Below are positions 1 through 9,300 of a DNA stretch of 64,000 nt, in pieces. Source of the stretch: Hyphomicrobiales bacterium (GTDB lineage Bacteria; Pseudomonadota; Alphaproteobacteria; Rhizobiales; Rhizobiaceae); contig UCKS01000014.1 in assembly GCA_900473045.1 (NCBI GenBank), positions 1 to 64,000 of the forward strand, given 5' to 3'. Each line of letters starts with the position of its first letter. The first letter of the stretch is position 1. Below the pieces are notes generated by a model that had not been told where the DNA came from, made no database searches, and was given only the letters and a program-made list of their open reading frames with translations. Made by a program: the position numbers and the translations under genes.

Positions 1-117
1 TATCTCTCGGTCAAGCTTGATGATCCGAGCTTCCCGGCCCCGATCTACGCCACGCTCGCCGAGGTCGAAGGCGAGGACGGCCTCCAGCTCATCTGGTCCC
101 GCCCGAACCGGGATTGA
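1..117 (+). CDS. DUF736 family protein, C-terminal part (cut by window edge)
   Basis: The frame is open from the first base and encodes the last 38 residues of a protein, with the motif [19 protein letters not shown] followed by an acidic stretch and LIWSRP. This pattern is typical of the C-terminus of the small DUF736 proteins (about 100 residues) common on rhizobial plasmids, often near tra genes. No biochemical function is established for the family. The start lies outside the window. A strong hairpin follows 11 bases after the stop. Confidence 0.75.
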   Translation, partial: YLSVKLDDPSFPAPIYATLAEVEGEDGLQLIWSRPNRD

Positions 118-128
118 TTGACATCACG

Positions 129-153
129 AGGCTCCGCCCCACCGGCGGAGCCT
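129..153. terminator. Bidirectional hairpin terminator
   Basis: Arms AGGCTCCGCC and GGCGGAGCCT form a perfect 10-bp GC-rich stem with a 5-base loop, followed on the plus strand by TTT. It lies between the convergent DUF736 gene and the SyrB-like gene, so it can end transcription from both. Confidence 0.7.
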
Positions 154-180
154 TTCCCGTATCGGAACGGCGGCGCGCAA

Positions 181-783
181 TTAGCGCCCGTCGAACCTGG
201 CGAGCATCTTGCGCAACTGCGCGTTCTGCTCGATGAGCTTCTTTGCAAGCTGGCGCCGGAGCGCAGCAACCTCCACATCCAGGTTAGCCATTTCATCCGC
301 GAAAGATTTCGGGCCGGCAGCGACGGCAGGGGCGACCTCGTCGGTTTGGGCGACGGAAACCACCGGCTCCACGATCGGCTTAATCTTCTTTTGGCTTGCC
401 GGCGCTCGCTCGACCGGTGTTTCGGCAGCTCGGGTCGGCGTGGGAGCAGGCGGCTTCTCGTCAGGCTGTTGCGATGTGGGGAGCGCTGCCGGCTCCTCGT
501 TTCTGGCTGGGGCCGCAGGAGCTTTCGCTACAACTGGTGTCGCCGTTTCGATGTCCGTCGAGTCAGTATCTGGGTCGCGCAGGTTTGCCTCGACTTGCGC
601 CTCGGAGTCGGCCTCCGCGGAGCGGTCGGGCACCGCTGGTTCAATGTCCGCGTGTTCCTCTTCGAGGGAGGGTCTGTATTCGAGAGCAATGGTCTTCGGC
701 GCGACTGCTGGGCTCTCGTCATGGCTATCTGGTTTCGGTTTACGTGACACCAGGTCAGCCACAAATCTCCATGGTGTTCTCAT
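181..783 (-). CDS. Large SyrB-like protein
   Basis: This 200-residue protein has a long low-complexity middle rich in Ala, Pro, Glu and Lys. It ends in a short coiled coil (EVAALRRQLAKKLIEQNAQL) that resembles the tail of the SyrB-like protein encoded next door. SyrB was described in Sinorhizobium meliloti as a negative regulator linked to exopolysaccharide control; the biochemical role of the family is unclear. I chose the ATG at 783 because AAGG lies 8 bases upstream; a TTG five codons earlier is the alternative. Membership is inferred only from the C-terminal tail and composition. Confidence 0.6.
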   Translation of the reverse strand: MRTPWRFVADLVSRKPKPDSHDESPAVAPKTIALEYRPSLEEEHADIEPAVPDRSAEADSEAQVEANLRDPDTDSTDIETATPVVAKAPAAPARNEEPAALPTSQQPDEKPPAPTPTRAAETPVERAPASQKKIKPIVEPVVSVAQTDEVAPAVAAGPKSFADEMANLDVEVAALRRQLAKKLIEQNAQLRKMLARFDGR

Positions 784-927
784 CGCATTTACCTTCAAAG
801 CATGGCGGCGGGGACATTGCCGCGGTCATTCATTGTCACCAAAACCGCATTGATCTCGGGTCAATCATACGAAAGATCGGCGGCGCCATCGCATGGAATA
901 GGTGGCGCCGCTCAAAAAAAGCCGAAA

Positions 928-1341
928 TCAGCCCTTGCCAAGGCGCTTGCGCAGATCTGCATTCTCGGCGCGCAGCTTCTCCGAGAGCTCCTTGCGAAGC
1001 TGCTTGTTCTCTTCCTCAAGCTTGATGAGGTCGGCGATATCGTCGTTGACGTCAACAGAGGTAGCGACCGGACCGGAAGCAGCAGCTGCAACGCGGGGCG
1101 CGCGACTGGCGGCCACCTTCGGTGTAGCAACCGGCTTTTCCGCCTTGACCGGAACCACTTTGGAGCCGCGCTTGGCACGTGTCTTCTTGGCCGGCTTTTC
1201 TACCGGTCCAGAGGTAGCATCGACGGTACTGGCTTTGGCGACAGCTTTCGGCGTCCGTGGCTTGCGGGTCTTCTTCTCAGCGAGGGTAGGGGCCGGCGTT
1301 TCTGTCGCGGCAGATGCTTCAATCGTGGTTTCGTCGGCCAT
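928..1341 (-). CDS. SyrB-like transcriptional regulator
   Basis: This 137-residue protein starts MADETT and has a basic, Ala/Lys/Pro-rich, histone-H1-like first 100 residues (KKTRKPRTPK, KKTRAKRGSK). It ends with a conserved amphipathic segment, LEEENKQLRKELSEKLRAEN. This architecture matches proteins annotated as SyrB-like regulators on rhizobial plasmids. AGGAG sits just upstream of the ATG. It lies in the same orientation as the larger SyrB-like gene, 144 bases away. DNA binding through the basic region is plausible but not shown. Confidence 0.7.
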   Translation of the reverse strand: MADETTIEASAATETPAPTLAEKKTRKPRTPKAVAKASTVDATSGPVEKPAKKTRAKRGSKVVPVKAEKPVATPKVAASRAPRVAAAASGPVATSVDVNDDIADLIKLEEENKQLRKELSEKLRAENADLRKRLGKG

Positions 1342-1461
1342 CAGTGTTCTCCTCTGTTAGGCCGCCAAGCTTTTGATTCGCCGTTACTTAAAGTCAATGC
1401 GGAAAGCGGTGTTTTCGCCTGCATTCGGCGTTTGCCACGCCGCCATCTCTACCGGGTAATC

Positions 1462-1500
1462 AAAGCCGGACCACGCATCGAGCGAGGTCTGGCTTTTTTT
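1462..1500 (+). terminator. Hairpin followed by T tract
   Basis: AAAGCCGGACC and GGTCTGGCTTT form an 11-bp stem with one G-T wobble and a 13-base loop; T residues continue to 1500. The T run favours the plus strand, but no plus-strand gene is seen just upstream. Read on the minus strand the same hairpin could end the small gene at 1530-1679. Confidence 0.45.
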
Positions 1501-1529
1501 GGGTGCCATACGGAGAGGGAAAAACCTGC

Positions 1530-1679
1530 TCAGTATCCGATGATGATGCCGACGGGATTGCCGTCGTCAAGGATGAGCGGTGCCCCCAATTTCGAATTGG
1601 CAGCGTAGCCGCCAACACGAAATCGGCTCCCCCACTCCCCGGCGCTGCCGGTCGCTTTAGCGATCCCTGACATCGTCAT
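1530..1679 (-). CDS. Small hypothetical protein (49 aa)
   Basis: An open frame encodes a 49-residue protein rich in Gly, starting MTMSGIAKATGS and ending in a hydrophobic segment (NPVGIIIGY). A purine-rich GGGTAGGGA precedes the ATG at ribosome-binding distance. The amino-acid composition looks protein-like, and a hairpin lies downstream. I do not recognise a family. It could also be the surviving end of a longer gene, since the upstream sequence belongs to a divergent small gene starting at 1726. Confidence 0.4.
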   Translation of the reverse strand: MTMSGIAKATGSAGEWGSRFRVGGYAANSKLGAPLILDDGNPVGIIIGY

Positions 1680-1725
1680 TCCCTACCCGGCGCCGCTGAT
1701 CGTCTTTCACATAGGAGATCAGACG

Positions 1726-1896
1726 ATGACCTACGAACTTGAATGCCAGATCGAAGAACTCCGTGCCGAATTGCGCAATGCTGTAGACCCTTGCGAGCGC
1801 GGCCAAATCGAGGCCGAGCTCGATCTCGCACAGGCCGAACTAACGCTGGCGATTGCCGAGCTGGATGGCCGCGCCGATACCGAGCCACCGTTTTGA
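1726..1896 (+). CDS. Small acidic helical protein (56 aa)
   Basis: The protein of 56 residues is strongly acidic and predicted to be helical, with alternating Glu/Leu/Ala (IEELRAELRNAV, IEAELDLAQAELTL) suggesting a short coiled coil. AGGAGA lies 7 bases before the ATG. Similar tiny helical proteins are frequent beside tra regions of rhizobial plasmids, but I cannot name a function. Confidence 0.6.
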   Translation: MTYELECQIEELRAELRNAVDPCERGQIEAELDLAQAELTLAIAELDGRADTEPPF

Positions 1897-2151
1897 GGAG
1901 CGATGTCGAACTGCGTCGGCATCATATGCTGTCGCAGATCTCGTGTTGATCCGATTTCACTGACATCAGGGATGGTGCGTCCCGGCGTCGGGCTGCAACC
2001 TGCTGACGCCAGAATTTTCCCCCCTTAACGCTCCTCGCGCATCAAAATTCAGTCGCCCTCAGGTCCTCCGCTCCGCTTCGGCCCTGCGGGTGCAGCCCTC
2101 CTTTCCGGTCCGCTCTTCATCCCCGCAATGAAACCCAATCAACAGGAGTCC

Positions 2152-2328
2152 ATGATGCAACAGCTCGCAAAATTCCTCAGCGCCACCGGCCGCCGTCTTC
2201 GCACCCTTGGCAAAGTCGTCAGTCACCTCTTCCGCAAGAGCAAGCTCGGTTTGAAGATCGCCATCAAGATTCCCTTTTTCGCCGACGTCGAGCTCAACAT
2301 CGAGACCGAATGGGAATGGCGCGAGTGA
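2152..2328 (+). CDS. Small basic hypothetical protein (58 aa)
   Basis: Starts MMQQLAKFLSATGRR, with AGGAG five bases before the first of two adjacent ATG codons; an ATG 24 bases earlier lacks a ribosome-binding site. The N-terminal half is basic and helical (RRLRTLGKVV, FRKSKLG), the middle is hydrophobic (IAIKIPFFADV), and the end is acidic (NIETEWEWRE). A membrane-surface or nucleic-acid-associated role is possible. No family is recognised. Confidence 0.55.
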   Translation: MMQQLAKFLSATGRRLRTLGKVVSHLFRKSKLGLKIAIKIPFFADVELNIETEWEWRE

Positions 2329-2363
2329 GCGCCGACGGGCTCGGCCTTAACCGGCCGAGCCGC

Positions 2364-2801
2364 CTAGCACCAGGGTTCGCGACGACCCGTCCAGGTCCGG
2401 GCCAGTCCTTCCGAGACGAGGATATCGCCGAGGCTGTGGCCATCTCGAACGAGAACCCGGAGGGCGCGACCGTAGCGATCCTTGTCACGACCCGGCCATG
2501 CTCGCATTTCGAATGGACCTTGGTTGACCAGTTCGATCAATCGCTCGGTCGCTCGATTTCCCAGAGCAAGTTCCGAGGCGCATTTGGGCTCGCTGATCTC
2601 AGGTGCGTCTATGTCGGCAATTCGGACTTTCGTCCCATCGATCCATAGTGTGTCGCCATCGATGACGCAGGCGATCCGATGGCCGCCGGTGCATTTCTCA
2701 AATATTGTCGCAGCTATATTCGGTGGTGCGGCCAGTGTCATCGACGCAGCACTGCCCGCGAGGGCGATGGTGAACACGATGCGGAGCACTATGCCGCGCA
2801 T
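2364..2801 (-). CDS. Exported thermonuclease (SNase-like) family protein
   Basis: This 145-residue protein has an N-terminal signal peptide (MRGIVLRIVFTIALAGSAAS, cleavage after an Ala-rich end) and one staphylococcal-nuclease fold. The nuclease signature VIDGDTLW, then VRIADIDAPE, then RDKDRYGRAL supplies the Arg, Asp, Glu and second Arg expected for catalysis. Such proteins cleave phosphodiester bonds with calcium. Export suggests a periplasmic or extracellular role. The ATG at 2801 gives a clean signal peptide; an upstream extension to 2939 has no good ribosome-binding site. It follows the WGR gene in the same orientation as traGDC. Plasmid-borne relatives are common, often beside transfer genes. 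Confidence 0.85.
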   Translation of the reverse strand: MRGIVLRIVFTIALAGSAASMTLAAPPNIAATIFEKCTGGHRIACVIDGDTLWIDGTKVRIADIDAPEISEPKCASELALGNRATERLIELVNQGPFEMRAWPGRDKDRYGRALRVLVRDGHSLGDILVSEGLARTWTGRREPWC

Positions 2802-2935
2802 AGTGAGGTTGCGCTGCCATCTCTTTTTCCGGAAGTAAAGCCAGAGCCCATGCGAATATGCCAAACGTCGAATGCTCCTGTTTATCGTGGCCGATGTGTG
2901 GATGTTAGCCAGTGTCTGCGGGAGATCGCCGACCA

Positions 2936-3196
2936 TCAATGACGGGCTGCCGAAGGGGTGACCCGGTATCCGCGGCTTCGCTTGCGGCGGAGAAGATCCA
3001 GGAACGTAGTGACCGCATCTTGCTCTCTGGCAAAATGCTGGGTCTTCATCTGGCCCTGGGCTCCAATCCGTCCCCAGCGGCGTGTCAGGCAGATTTCGCC
3101 GAACAGGTTGGGCTCGATCGTCATGGCATAGAAGCGAGCCATGTTGCGGGCTTCGTCCGTGCGTTCGACATAGAGGCGGTAGGGTTGAATGAGCAT
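2936..3196 (-). CDS. WGR domain protein
   Basis: The 86-residue product is almost entirely one WGR domain, with the signature RRWGRIGAQGQ preceded by FYAMTIEPNLFGEICLT and followed by a helix (AVTTFLDLLRRKR). WGR domains occur in PARPs and in small stand-alone rhizobial proteins; in PARPs they contact DNA ends. I start at MLIQPYRLYVERTD, where the domain begins and where stand-alone relatives usually start. Longer starts (ATG at 3268, or further up) would add sequence of unclear relevance. It lies between traG and the thermonuclease gene, all on the minus strand. Confidence 0.75.
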   Translation of the reverse strand: MLIQPYRLYVERTDEARNMARFYAMTIEPNLFGEICLTRRWGRIGAQGQMKTQHFAREQDAVTTFLDLLRRKRSRGYRVTPSAARH

Positions 3197-3416
3197 GTCA
3201 GCATAATCGCTCCGCCGCCAATTTTCGTCCAACGAGAGATATGAATCGATTGCGTCGGACCGATTCATTTCCGTGAAGTTCCGGTGAACACTATGGGCGG
3301 TCCGCCTGCGGCGTTCAGCTCTATCCGCTGGGGCGAACGAAGCCCAGAGGTCTTCGCCCATCCGGGTCACGATCTTCCCGCGAACGCCAGGCGCCATCAG
3401 TGCGAAGGAGCTTCGA

Positions 3417-3596
3417 TCAATATCCGAGGAAGCCGAGGACATCACCGCCATAGAACTCTCCGTAGCCGTCGGAATGACCAATGACTTCCCCACTGTCCTT
3501 GTCGATCAGCGCGCCGTCGGCCTCGCGTACCACCGCCGTGATGCCGTGCTTGCGGCATTCATCGATCGCTTGGGCCGCCGTCACTGTGCTTCGCAT
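3417..3596 (-). CDS. Small hypothetical protein downstream of traG (59 aa)
   Basis: The protein begins MRSTVTAAQAIDECRKHGIT and contains AVVREADGALIDKDSGEVIG, then a Gly/Tyr-rich end (DGYGEFYGGDVLGF). GGGA lies 4 bases before the ATG. The gene starts 32 bases after traG ends, on the same strand, so it is probably cotranscribed with traCDG. The composition looks like a real soluble protein. No function is known to me. Confidence 0.5.
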   Translation of the reverse strand: MRSTVTAAQAIDECRKHGITAVVREADGALIDKDSGEVIGHSDGYGEFYGGDVLGFLGY

Positions 3597-3628
3597 GCTT
3601 CCCAATATCTCACCGTTGGGTCCTCGAT

Positions 3629-5572
3629 CTATCGCACAGCCGGTTCATGCTTGCCGGAAGAGTTCTTGTGAAACCGGTTCTCTCCGACACAGGCCTTCAT
3701 GTCCTCGCGGCGGAACCAGACGGCGCGCCCGCATCGAAGGGGTGCATTGCCCGAGGTGAAGACGATCTGTTCGTCGCCGCGCATGCGCAGCACCTCGTGC
3801 GGCAGGACCAACGGCCGGCGGCTGAGCTGCTTTGATCGCGACCGTGACGATCCCTTCATTCCGGACGATCTGTTGGTCTGGTCGACCTCGACCGTGGTAT
3901 CGCCACATCGCTTCGAGATGTAGTCGGCGGTATCAGGATCGTTGATCGTCGCGAACGAAATCCAGGATGCGGATTCGAACCATTTGCTCGTCGCATCACG
4001 CCCGCCATAAGCCTCGCGCATCTGGCCGAGCGACTGGAAGATCATCGTCAGCGTGATGCCGTATTTGCGGCCTGCGTCGCGAGCGGTCTCAAGGATGCGC
4101 AGATAGCCGAGACGTGCCACCTCGTCGAGCAGGAAAAGGGTCCGATCCTTCACGTCGCCGTTGCGGTTATAGATCGCATTGAGCAGCGAGCCGATGACGA
4201 CGCGGGCAAGGCCCGGATGTGCTTCCAGCACCTTGAGATCGAGCGCAATGAAGATGTCCGTCTCGCCGCTAGCGAGATCGTCGGTTGCGAAACTGTCGCC
4301 GGAGACCAGACCGGCATAATTGGGATAGGACAGCCAGTGCGTCTCCTTGACCGCATTGGCATAGACACCGGAGAACGTCTCCGGCGTCATGTTGACGAAG
4401 ACGGCGACGTTCTCCTTCACGAAGCTGGATTGGGACCCCTCGTAAATCTTCGTCAGGCGTGCTCGAAGCTGCGGCTCGGGTTCGGACAAATTGGCCCGGA
4501 CCCGGCGCAAAGTCTGGTCTTTTTCGTCGATATGGCCGGACAGACAAACGTCGGCGATCAGCGCCGTTAGGAGCTGCATGGCCGAGGCGCGAAAAAAATC
4601 GTCACGGGCAGATGCCGTACGCGCATTGTCGGTCATGATCCACGTCGCAACGGCGACGATATCCTCTTCCTTGGTATTGCCATGACGACCGATCCAGTCG
4701 AGCGCATTGAAGCCGACAGCAGACGCGGTTGGATCGAGCACGATCACCTTGCGGCCGGCCTGACGCCGATGTTCGGAAACCATCGGCGCGACCTCGCTCG
4801 ACGGATCCAGCACAACGAGACCGCCGCCCCATTTGAGCGCGGTCGGGATCGTCACCGAGGTCGTCTTGAAGCCACCGGATCCGGCAAAGACGATGCCATG
4901 CGACGATCCGAAGGAACCATCAAAGCAGAGCAGCGGTGACCTGCCGCCGGCACCCCAGCTTTGTTTGTCATCGGCCCGGAACGGCAAGGCGGCAACACTA
5001 TCGCGATCGACGCGGTATCGCTCGCCGATGACGATGCCACCGTGCTCGGGAAACAGCTTCGCAGCCTCCTGCATCTTCATCCAGTCGGCCTCGCCGTGGA
5101 CCGCGCGCCTGCCACCAATCCGCTTCGGTGCTGCCATTGCGAAGGCGGCATTCCCCTTGATCGCAACCCGCAAGGCGAAGACGCTTCCAATGAAGGCGAT
5201 GCCGGCGCCAGTCATCGTTGCCGGGTCGGCATACGCGAGAACCGATTGACCGGCTGGCACGTCACGGGCAATGCCGGCCAGGCGGATTGCCTCGCGTGCA
5301 GTAGCGATCATGATGACCGCAGCACTCCCGGCCATTACGCTCAGACCGGCGGCCTTGACATTCGTCGAGCCATTGGCGGCGAACAGCGCAACAACGCCGA
5401 TCGCGGTTGCCGCGACGTAGGGCAGGGCGAGACCAGCCCTTCCCAGCATCAGCTTCGCCGGTGCTGTTGTTCCGAGCGCCGCCAGCCGATGTTCCAAGCC
5501 TGACGTCAGGATCATCACTGAGACCATGATTGCCGCGGGCAGGATTGCCAGAAGCAGCCTATTCGCCGTCAT
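3629..5572 (-). CDS. traG: TraG, Ti-type type IV coupling protein
   Basis: TraG (647 residues) is the VirD4-type inner-membrane ATPase that links the relaxosome at oriT to the Trb mating channel. The first 150 residues hold several membrane segments ([26 protein letters not shown] region, AAVIMIA). A Walker A motif ([11 protein letters not shown]) lies near residue 231, and Walker B is [11 protein letters not shown]. The length fits Ti-plasmid TraG. The ATG at 5572 overlaps traD by 14 bases and has GGAGG 9 bases upstream; a start seven codons earlier is less likely. It is the third gene of the traC-traD-traG operon. Confidence 0.95.
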   Translation of the reverse strand: MTANRLLLAILPAAIMVSVMILTSGLEHRLAALGTTAPAKLMLGRAGLALPYVAATAIGVVALFAANGSTNVKAAGLSVMAGSAAVIMIATAREAIRLAGIARDVPAGQSVLAYADPATMTGAGIAFIGSVFALRVAIKGNAAFAMAAPKRIGGRRAVHGEADWMKMQEAAKLFPEHGGIVIGERYRVDRDSVAALPFRADDKQSWGAGGRSPLLCFDGSFGSSHGIVFAGSGGFKTTSVTIPTALKWGGGLVVLDPSSEVAPMVSEHRRQAGRKVIVLDPTASAVGFNALDWIGRHGNTKEEDIVAVATWIMTDNARTASARDDFFRASAMQLLTALIADVCLSGHIDEKDQTLRRVRANLSEPEPQLRARLTKIYEGSQSSFVKENVAVFVNMTPETFSGVYANAVKETHWLSYPNYAGLVSGDSFATDDLASGETDIFIALDLKVLEAHPGLARVVIGSLLNAIYNRNGDVKDRTLFLLDEVARLGYLRILETARDAGRKYGITLTMIFQSLGQMREAYGGRDATSKWFESASWISFATINDPDTADYISKRCGDTTVEVDQTNRSSGMKGSSRSRSKQLSRRPLVLPHEVLRMRGDEQIVFTSGNAPLRCGRAVWFRREDMKACVGENRFHKNSSGKHEPAVR

Positions 5573-5774
5573 TGCCGAGGGCCTCCGCACCAATCGCCGC
5601 CAGTCGGGCCTTCTCCGTCTCGTCGCCCTTGATCCGCCTGTTGGCGTCGATCAGCAGGCCGAGCAACAGAGCACGCTTTTCGTAGCGCAGCCCGGCCTTG
5701 ACGATCAGGCCGCCGAGCTCGATTTTTTCCCGCGTGTCCTTCTTGCGCGCATCTGATGTCACCGCTTTAACCAT
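5559..5774 (-). CDS. traD: TraD, small conjugal transfer protein
   Basis: The 71-residue product has the conserved core [20 protein letters not shown] followed by [13 protein letters not shown], typical of Ti-type TraD. TraD is a small protein of the DNA-processing module with no settled biochemical role. The ATG at 5774 is 4 bases past the traC stop, and GAGG lies about 9 bases upstream inside traC. Its end overlaps traG, indicating translational coupling. An ATG ten codons earlier would overlap traC. Confidence 0.9.
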   Translation of the reverse strand: MVKAVTSDARKKDTREKIELGGLIVKAGLRYEKRALLLGLLIDANRRIKGDETEKARLAAIGAEALGNDGE

Positions 5775-5778
5775 GCGC

Positions 5779-6075
5779 TCAAGCCTCACCAAGACCGCCC
5801 GCATCCGCGCCAGGCGACTGCGTCGCGGAATCCCCGCTCGCGGCTCGTCCATCTCCGGCGTCCTTCTTCCCGGTCGCAGCTGGTTTGCCTCCGCGAAACC
5901 GTTTGGCGATCTGCTCGAAGGCCGCCTGAAGCTCGGCCTCGTCAATCTCGATGTCGCCAAAACCAGCCTTCAGCGCGATGCGGCCGATGCGTTCGGCCTC
6001 ACGGGTCTCGGCCTGCTTGAGCTGGTCCTGCAATCTGGCGATTTCTTCCCTGATCTTCGATGACGGCTTCTTCAT
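5779..6075 (-). CDS. traC: TraC, conjugal transfer accessory protein
   Basis: TraC (98 residues) starts [19 protein letters not shown] and continues as a helical segment to [19 protein letters not shown], then a flexible Gly/Ala-rich tail. Ti-type TraC belongs to the relaxosome region and is read away from traA. The ATG at 6075 has GGAGCAACC-type purine-rich DNA upstream. The divergent promoter region with the tra box and oriT lies directly upstream. Confidence 0.9.
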   Translation of the reverse strand: MKKPSSKIREEIARLQDQLKQAETREAERIGRIALKAGFGDIEIDEAELQAAFEQIAKRFRGGKPAATGKKDAGDGRAASGDSATQSPGADAGGLGEA

Positions 6076-6095
6076 TCCGGTTGCTCCTTTGAAGT

Positions 6096-6121
6096 CTGGG
6101 CGTTGCACTTGCGACGCCCAG
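6096..6121. repeat. Inverted repeat in the oriT region
   Basis: CTGGGCGT and ACGCCCAG form a perfect 8-bp inverted repeat with a 10-base spacer, 20 bases upstream of traC. It may be an accessory-protein site of the relaxosome or a leader hairpin for traC. Confidence 0.5.
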
Positions 6122-6147
6122 ATTCTTCCGGATGTGCCTGAATTGAA

Positions 6148-6165
6148 ATCTGCAGATCTGCAGAT
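6148..6165. promoter_or_regulatory. tra box (TraR binding site)
   Basis: ATCTGCAGATCTGCAGAT is a perfect 18-bp palindrome. Its core TGCAGATCTGCA is the core of the tra boxes known from Ti plasmids, which bind dimeric TraR with its acyl-homoserine lactone. It lies between the divergent traC and traA genes, so one TraR dimer could activate both operons. Confidence 0.9.
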
Positions 6166-6216
6166 CGCCAAGGGCGATGCTTTTGTGAATGATCCCGCCG
6201 TTCCGAAGGAATGGCT

Positions 6217-6248
6217 CCAAGGGCGCAATTATACGTCGCGATGCGACG
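6217..6248. other. oriT nick region, Ti/RSF1010 (MOBQ) type
   Basis: CCAAGGGCGCAATTATACG (6217-6235) matches the nick region of Ti-plasmid oriT and is close to the RSF1010 nick site. It runs into an inverted repeat, CGTCGC-GAT-GCGACG (6234-6248), of the kind recognised by MOBQ relaxases. It sits between traC and traA, its standard location, about 80 bases before the traA start. Confidence 0.85.
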
Positions 6249-6328
6249 CGTTGCTTTCATGCCTTGGCGGTGCCCTATGGCCCGAGCCGCTCCGACGAAC
6301 CCCGTTCGAACCTGGAGTTTCCTTCGCC

Positions 6329-9300
6329 GTGGCCATCGCCCATTTCTCAGCCAGCATCGTCAGCCGCGGTTCCGGCCGCAGCGCGGTGCTGTCTGCGGCC
6401 TACCGGCACTGCGCGAAGATGGAGTACGAGCGCGAGGCCCGCACCATCGATTACACCCGCAAGCAGGGCCTGCTCCACGAGGAGTTCTTGGCTCCCGCCG
6501 ACGCTCCGAAATGGGTTCGTTCACTGACCACTGATCGGTCTGTCGCCGGAGCGTCGGAGGCCTTCTGGAACAAGGTCGAAGCTTTTGAGAAGCGTGCCGA
6601 TGCGCAGCTTGCCCGTGACCTGACGATTGCCTTGCCCCTGGAACTGTCAGCCGAGCAGAACATCGCCCTGATCCGGGATTTTGTCGAGCAACACATCCTG
6701 GCGAAAGGCATGGTCGCCGACTGGGTTTATCACGACAATCCCGGCAATCCGCACATCCATCTGATGACGACGTTGCGGCCGCTCTACGACGACGGGTTCG
6801 GGTCGAAGAAGGTTGCGGTCATCGGTGAGGATGGCCAGCCGGTTCGGACGAAGTCCGGGAAAATCCTCTACGAACTTTGGGCCGGTTCGACCGATGACTT
6901 CAACGTCTTGCGAGACGGATGGTTCGAGCGGTTGAACCATCACCTTGCGATTGGCGGTGTCGATATACGCATCGATGGACGGTCCTATGAGAAGCAGGGT
7001 ATCGATCTCGAACCCACCATACATCTTGGCGTCGGGGCCAAGGCGATCGAGCGGAAAGCGGAGCAAAAGGGTGTCCGCCCGGAACTGGAACGGATCGAGC
7101 TGAACGAGCAGCGACGCTCGGAAAACACCCGCCGGATCCTCCGCAATCCCGCCATCGTGCTCGACCTGATCACGCGGGAGAAAAGCGTCTTCGATGAGCG
7201 CGATATAGCCAAGGTCCTGCATCGCTATATCGACGATCCCGGAGTCTTCCAACAATTGATGTTGAAGATCATCCTGAACCCGGACGTGTTGCGGCTGCAG
7301 CGCGACACGATCGACTTTACCACTGGCGACAAGCTGCCGGCGCGCTATTCGACCCGCGCGATGATCCGGCTGGAGGCGACGATGGCGCGGCAGGCGATGT
7401 GGCTGTCGAACCGGGAGGGAAGGGGCGTTTTGCACTCTGCTCTCGACGCCACCTTCCGTCGACATGAGCGGCTGTCCGACGAGCAGAAAGCCGCGATCGA
7501 GCGCATTGCAGGACCTGCCCGTATCGCAGCCGTCGTCGGACGCGCCGGCGCCGGCAAGACCACGATGATGAAGGCAGCGCGCGAGGCGTGGGAACTGGCC
7601 GGATATCGCGTTGTCGGTGGTGCGCTTGCAGGCAAGGCGGCTGAGGGTCTGGAGAAGGAGGCCGGCATCGAGAGCCGCACGCTTGCGTCATGGGAGCTGC
7701 GCTGGAACCGCGGCCGTGATGGTCTGGATGACAAGACGATCTTCGTCATGGACGAGGCCGGCATGGTTGCCTCGAAACAGATGGCCGGCTTCGTCGATGC
7801 GGCGGCTCGGGCGGGTGCGAAGATCGTCTTGGTGGGCGATCCCGAGCAGCTCCAGCCGATCGAGGCGGGGGCCGCTTTCCGCGCCATTGTCGATCGCATT
7901 GGCTATGCCGAACTCGAAACCATCTATCGCCAGCGCGAGGACTGGATGCGCAAGGCATCGCTCGATCTCGCGCGCGGCAATGTCGAAAAGGCATTGAGTG
8001 CTTATGGTGCCAACATCAGGATTACGGGCGAGCGTCTGAAGGCCGAAGCTGTCGAGCGCCTGATCGCAGACTGGAACCAAGACTACGATCAGACGAAGAC
8101 GACGCTGATCCTCGCCCATCTGCGCCGCGATGTGCGCATGCTGAACACAATGGCGCGTGGCAAACTGGTGGAGCGTGGGATTGTCGGAGAAGGCCACGTC
8201 TTCAGAACCGCCGATGGCGAACGTCGTTTCGACGCCGGCGACCAGATCGTCTTCCTGAAGAACGAGGGATCGCTCGGCGTCAAGAATGGCATGATCGGTC
8301 ATGTCATGGAGGCCGCCGCAAACCGCATTGTTGCAACGGTGGGCGAGGGCGATCAGCGGCGCCAGGTGATCGTCGAGCAGCGGTTCTACAACAACCTTGA
8401 TCACGGCTACGCCACGACGATTCACAAGTCCCAGGGCGCCACCGTCGATAGGGTCAAGGTGCTCGCTTCCCTGTCTCTGGATCGGCATCTGACCTATGTA
8501 GCGATGACCCGCCATCGTGAGGATCTGCAGCTCTACTACGGAACGCGGTCCTTCTCCTTCAACGGCGGACTGGCCAAGGTTCTTTCGCGAAAGAACGCCA
8601 AGGAGACGACGCTCGATTACGAGCGCGGCCAGCTTTATCGCGAGGCTCTGCGCTTCGCTGAGGCCCGCGGCCTGCACATCGTTCAGGTCGCTCGCACGCT
8701 GGTACGCGACCGGCTCGACTGGACGCTGCGCCAAAAGGCCAAACTTGTCGATCTCGGCCAGCGTCTTGCTGCCTTTGCCGTCCGCTTCGGCATCTTCCAA
8801 ATCCCTGACACTCCAACGATGAAGGAGGCCGCACCCATGGTCGCAGGCATCAAGACATTCTCAGGCTCTGTTGCCGATACGGTCGGTGACAAGCTTGGCG
8901 ACGATCCCGTCCTGAAACGGCAATGGGAAGAAGTTTCCGCACGTTTCGCTTACGTCTTCGCCGATCCCGAAACCGCCTTCCGCTCGATGAACTTCGACAC
9001 AGTTTTGGCAGACAAGGAGATGGCGAAACAGGTTCTCCGGAAACTCGAGGTGGAGCCGGCTTCGATCGGCCCGCTGAAAGGCAAGACCGGTATCCTCGCC
9101 ACCTGGTCGGAGCGGGAGGCGCGCCGTATCGCCGAGGTGAACGTGCCCGCTCTCAAGCGCGATCTTGGGCAATATCTTCGTATGCGCGAGACCGCCACGC
9201 AAAGGCTGCAGACGGACGAGCAGGCGCTGCGTCAGCGGGTTTCGATCGACATTCCAGCCCTGTCGCCGGCGGCGCGCGTCGTGCTGGAGCAAGTGCGTGA

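Noticed and set aside
6647-7465. Long open frame antisense to traA
   Set aside because: It mirrors traA codons on the opposite strand in a GC-rich gene; no ribosome-binding site or family pattern. The same holds for the long antisense frame at 7688-8800 and others across the window.
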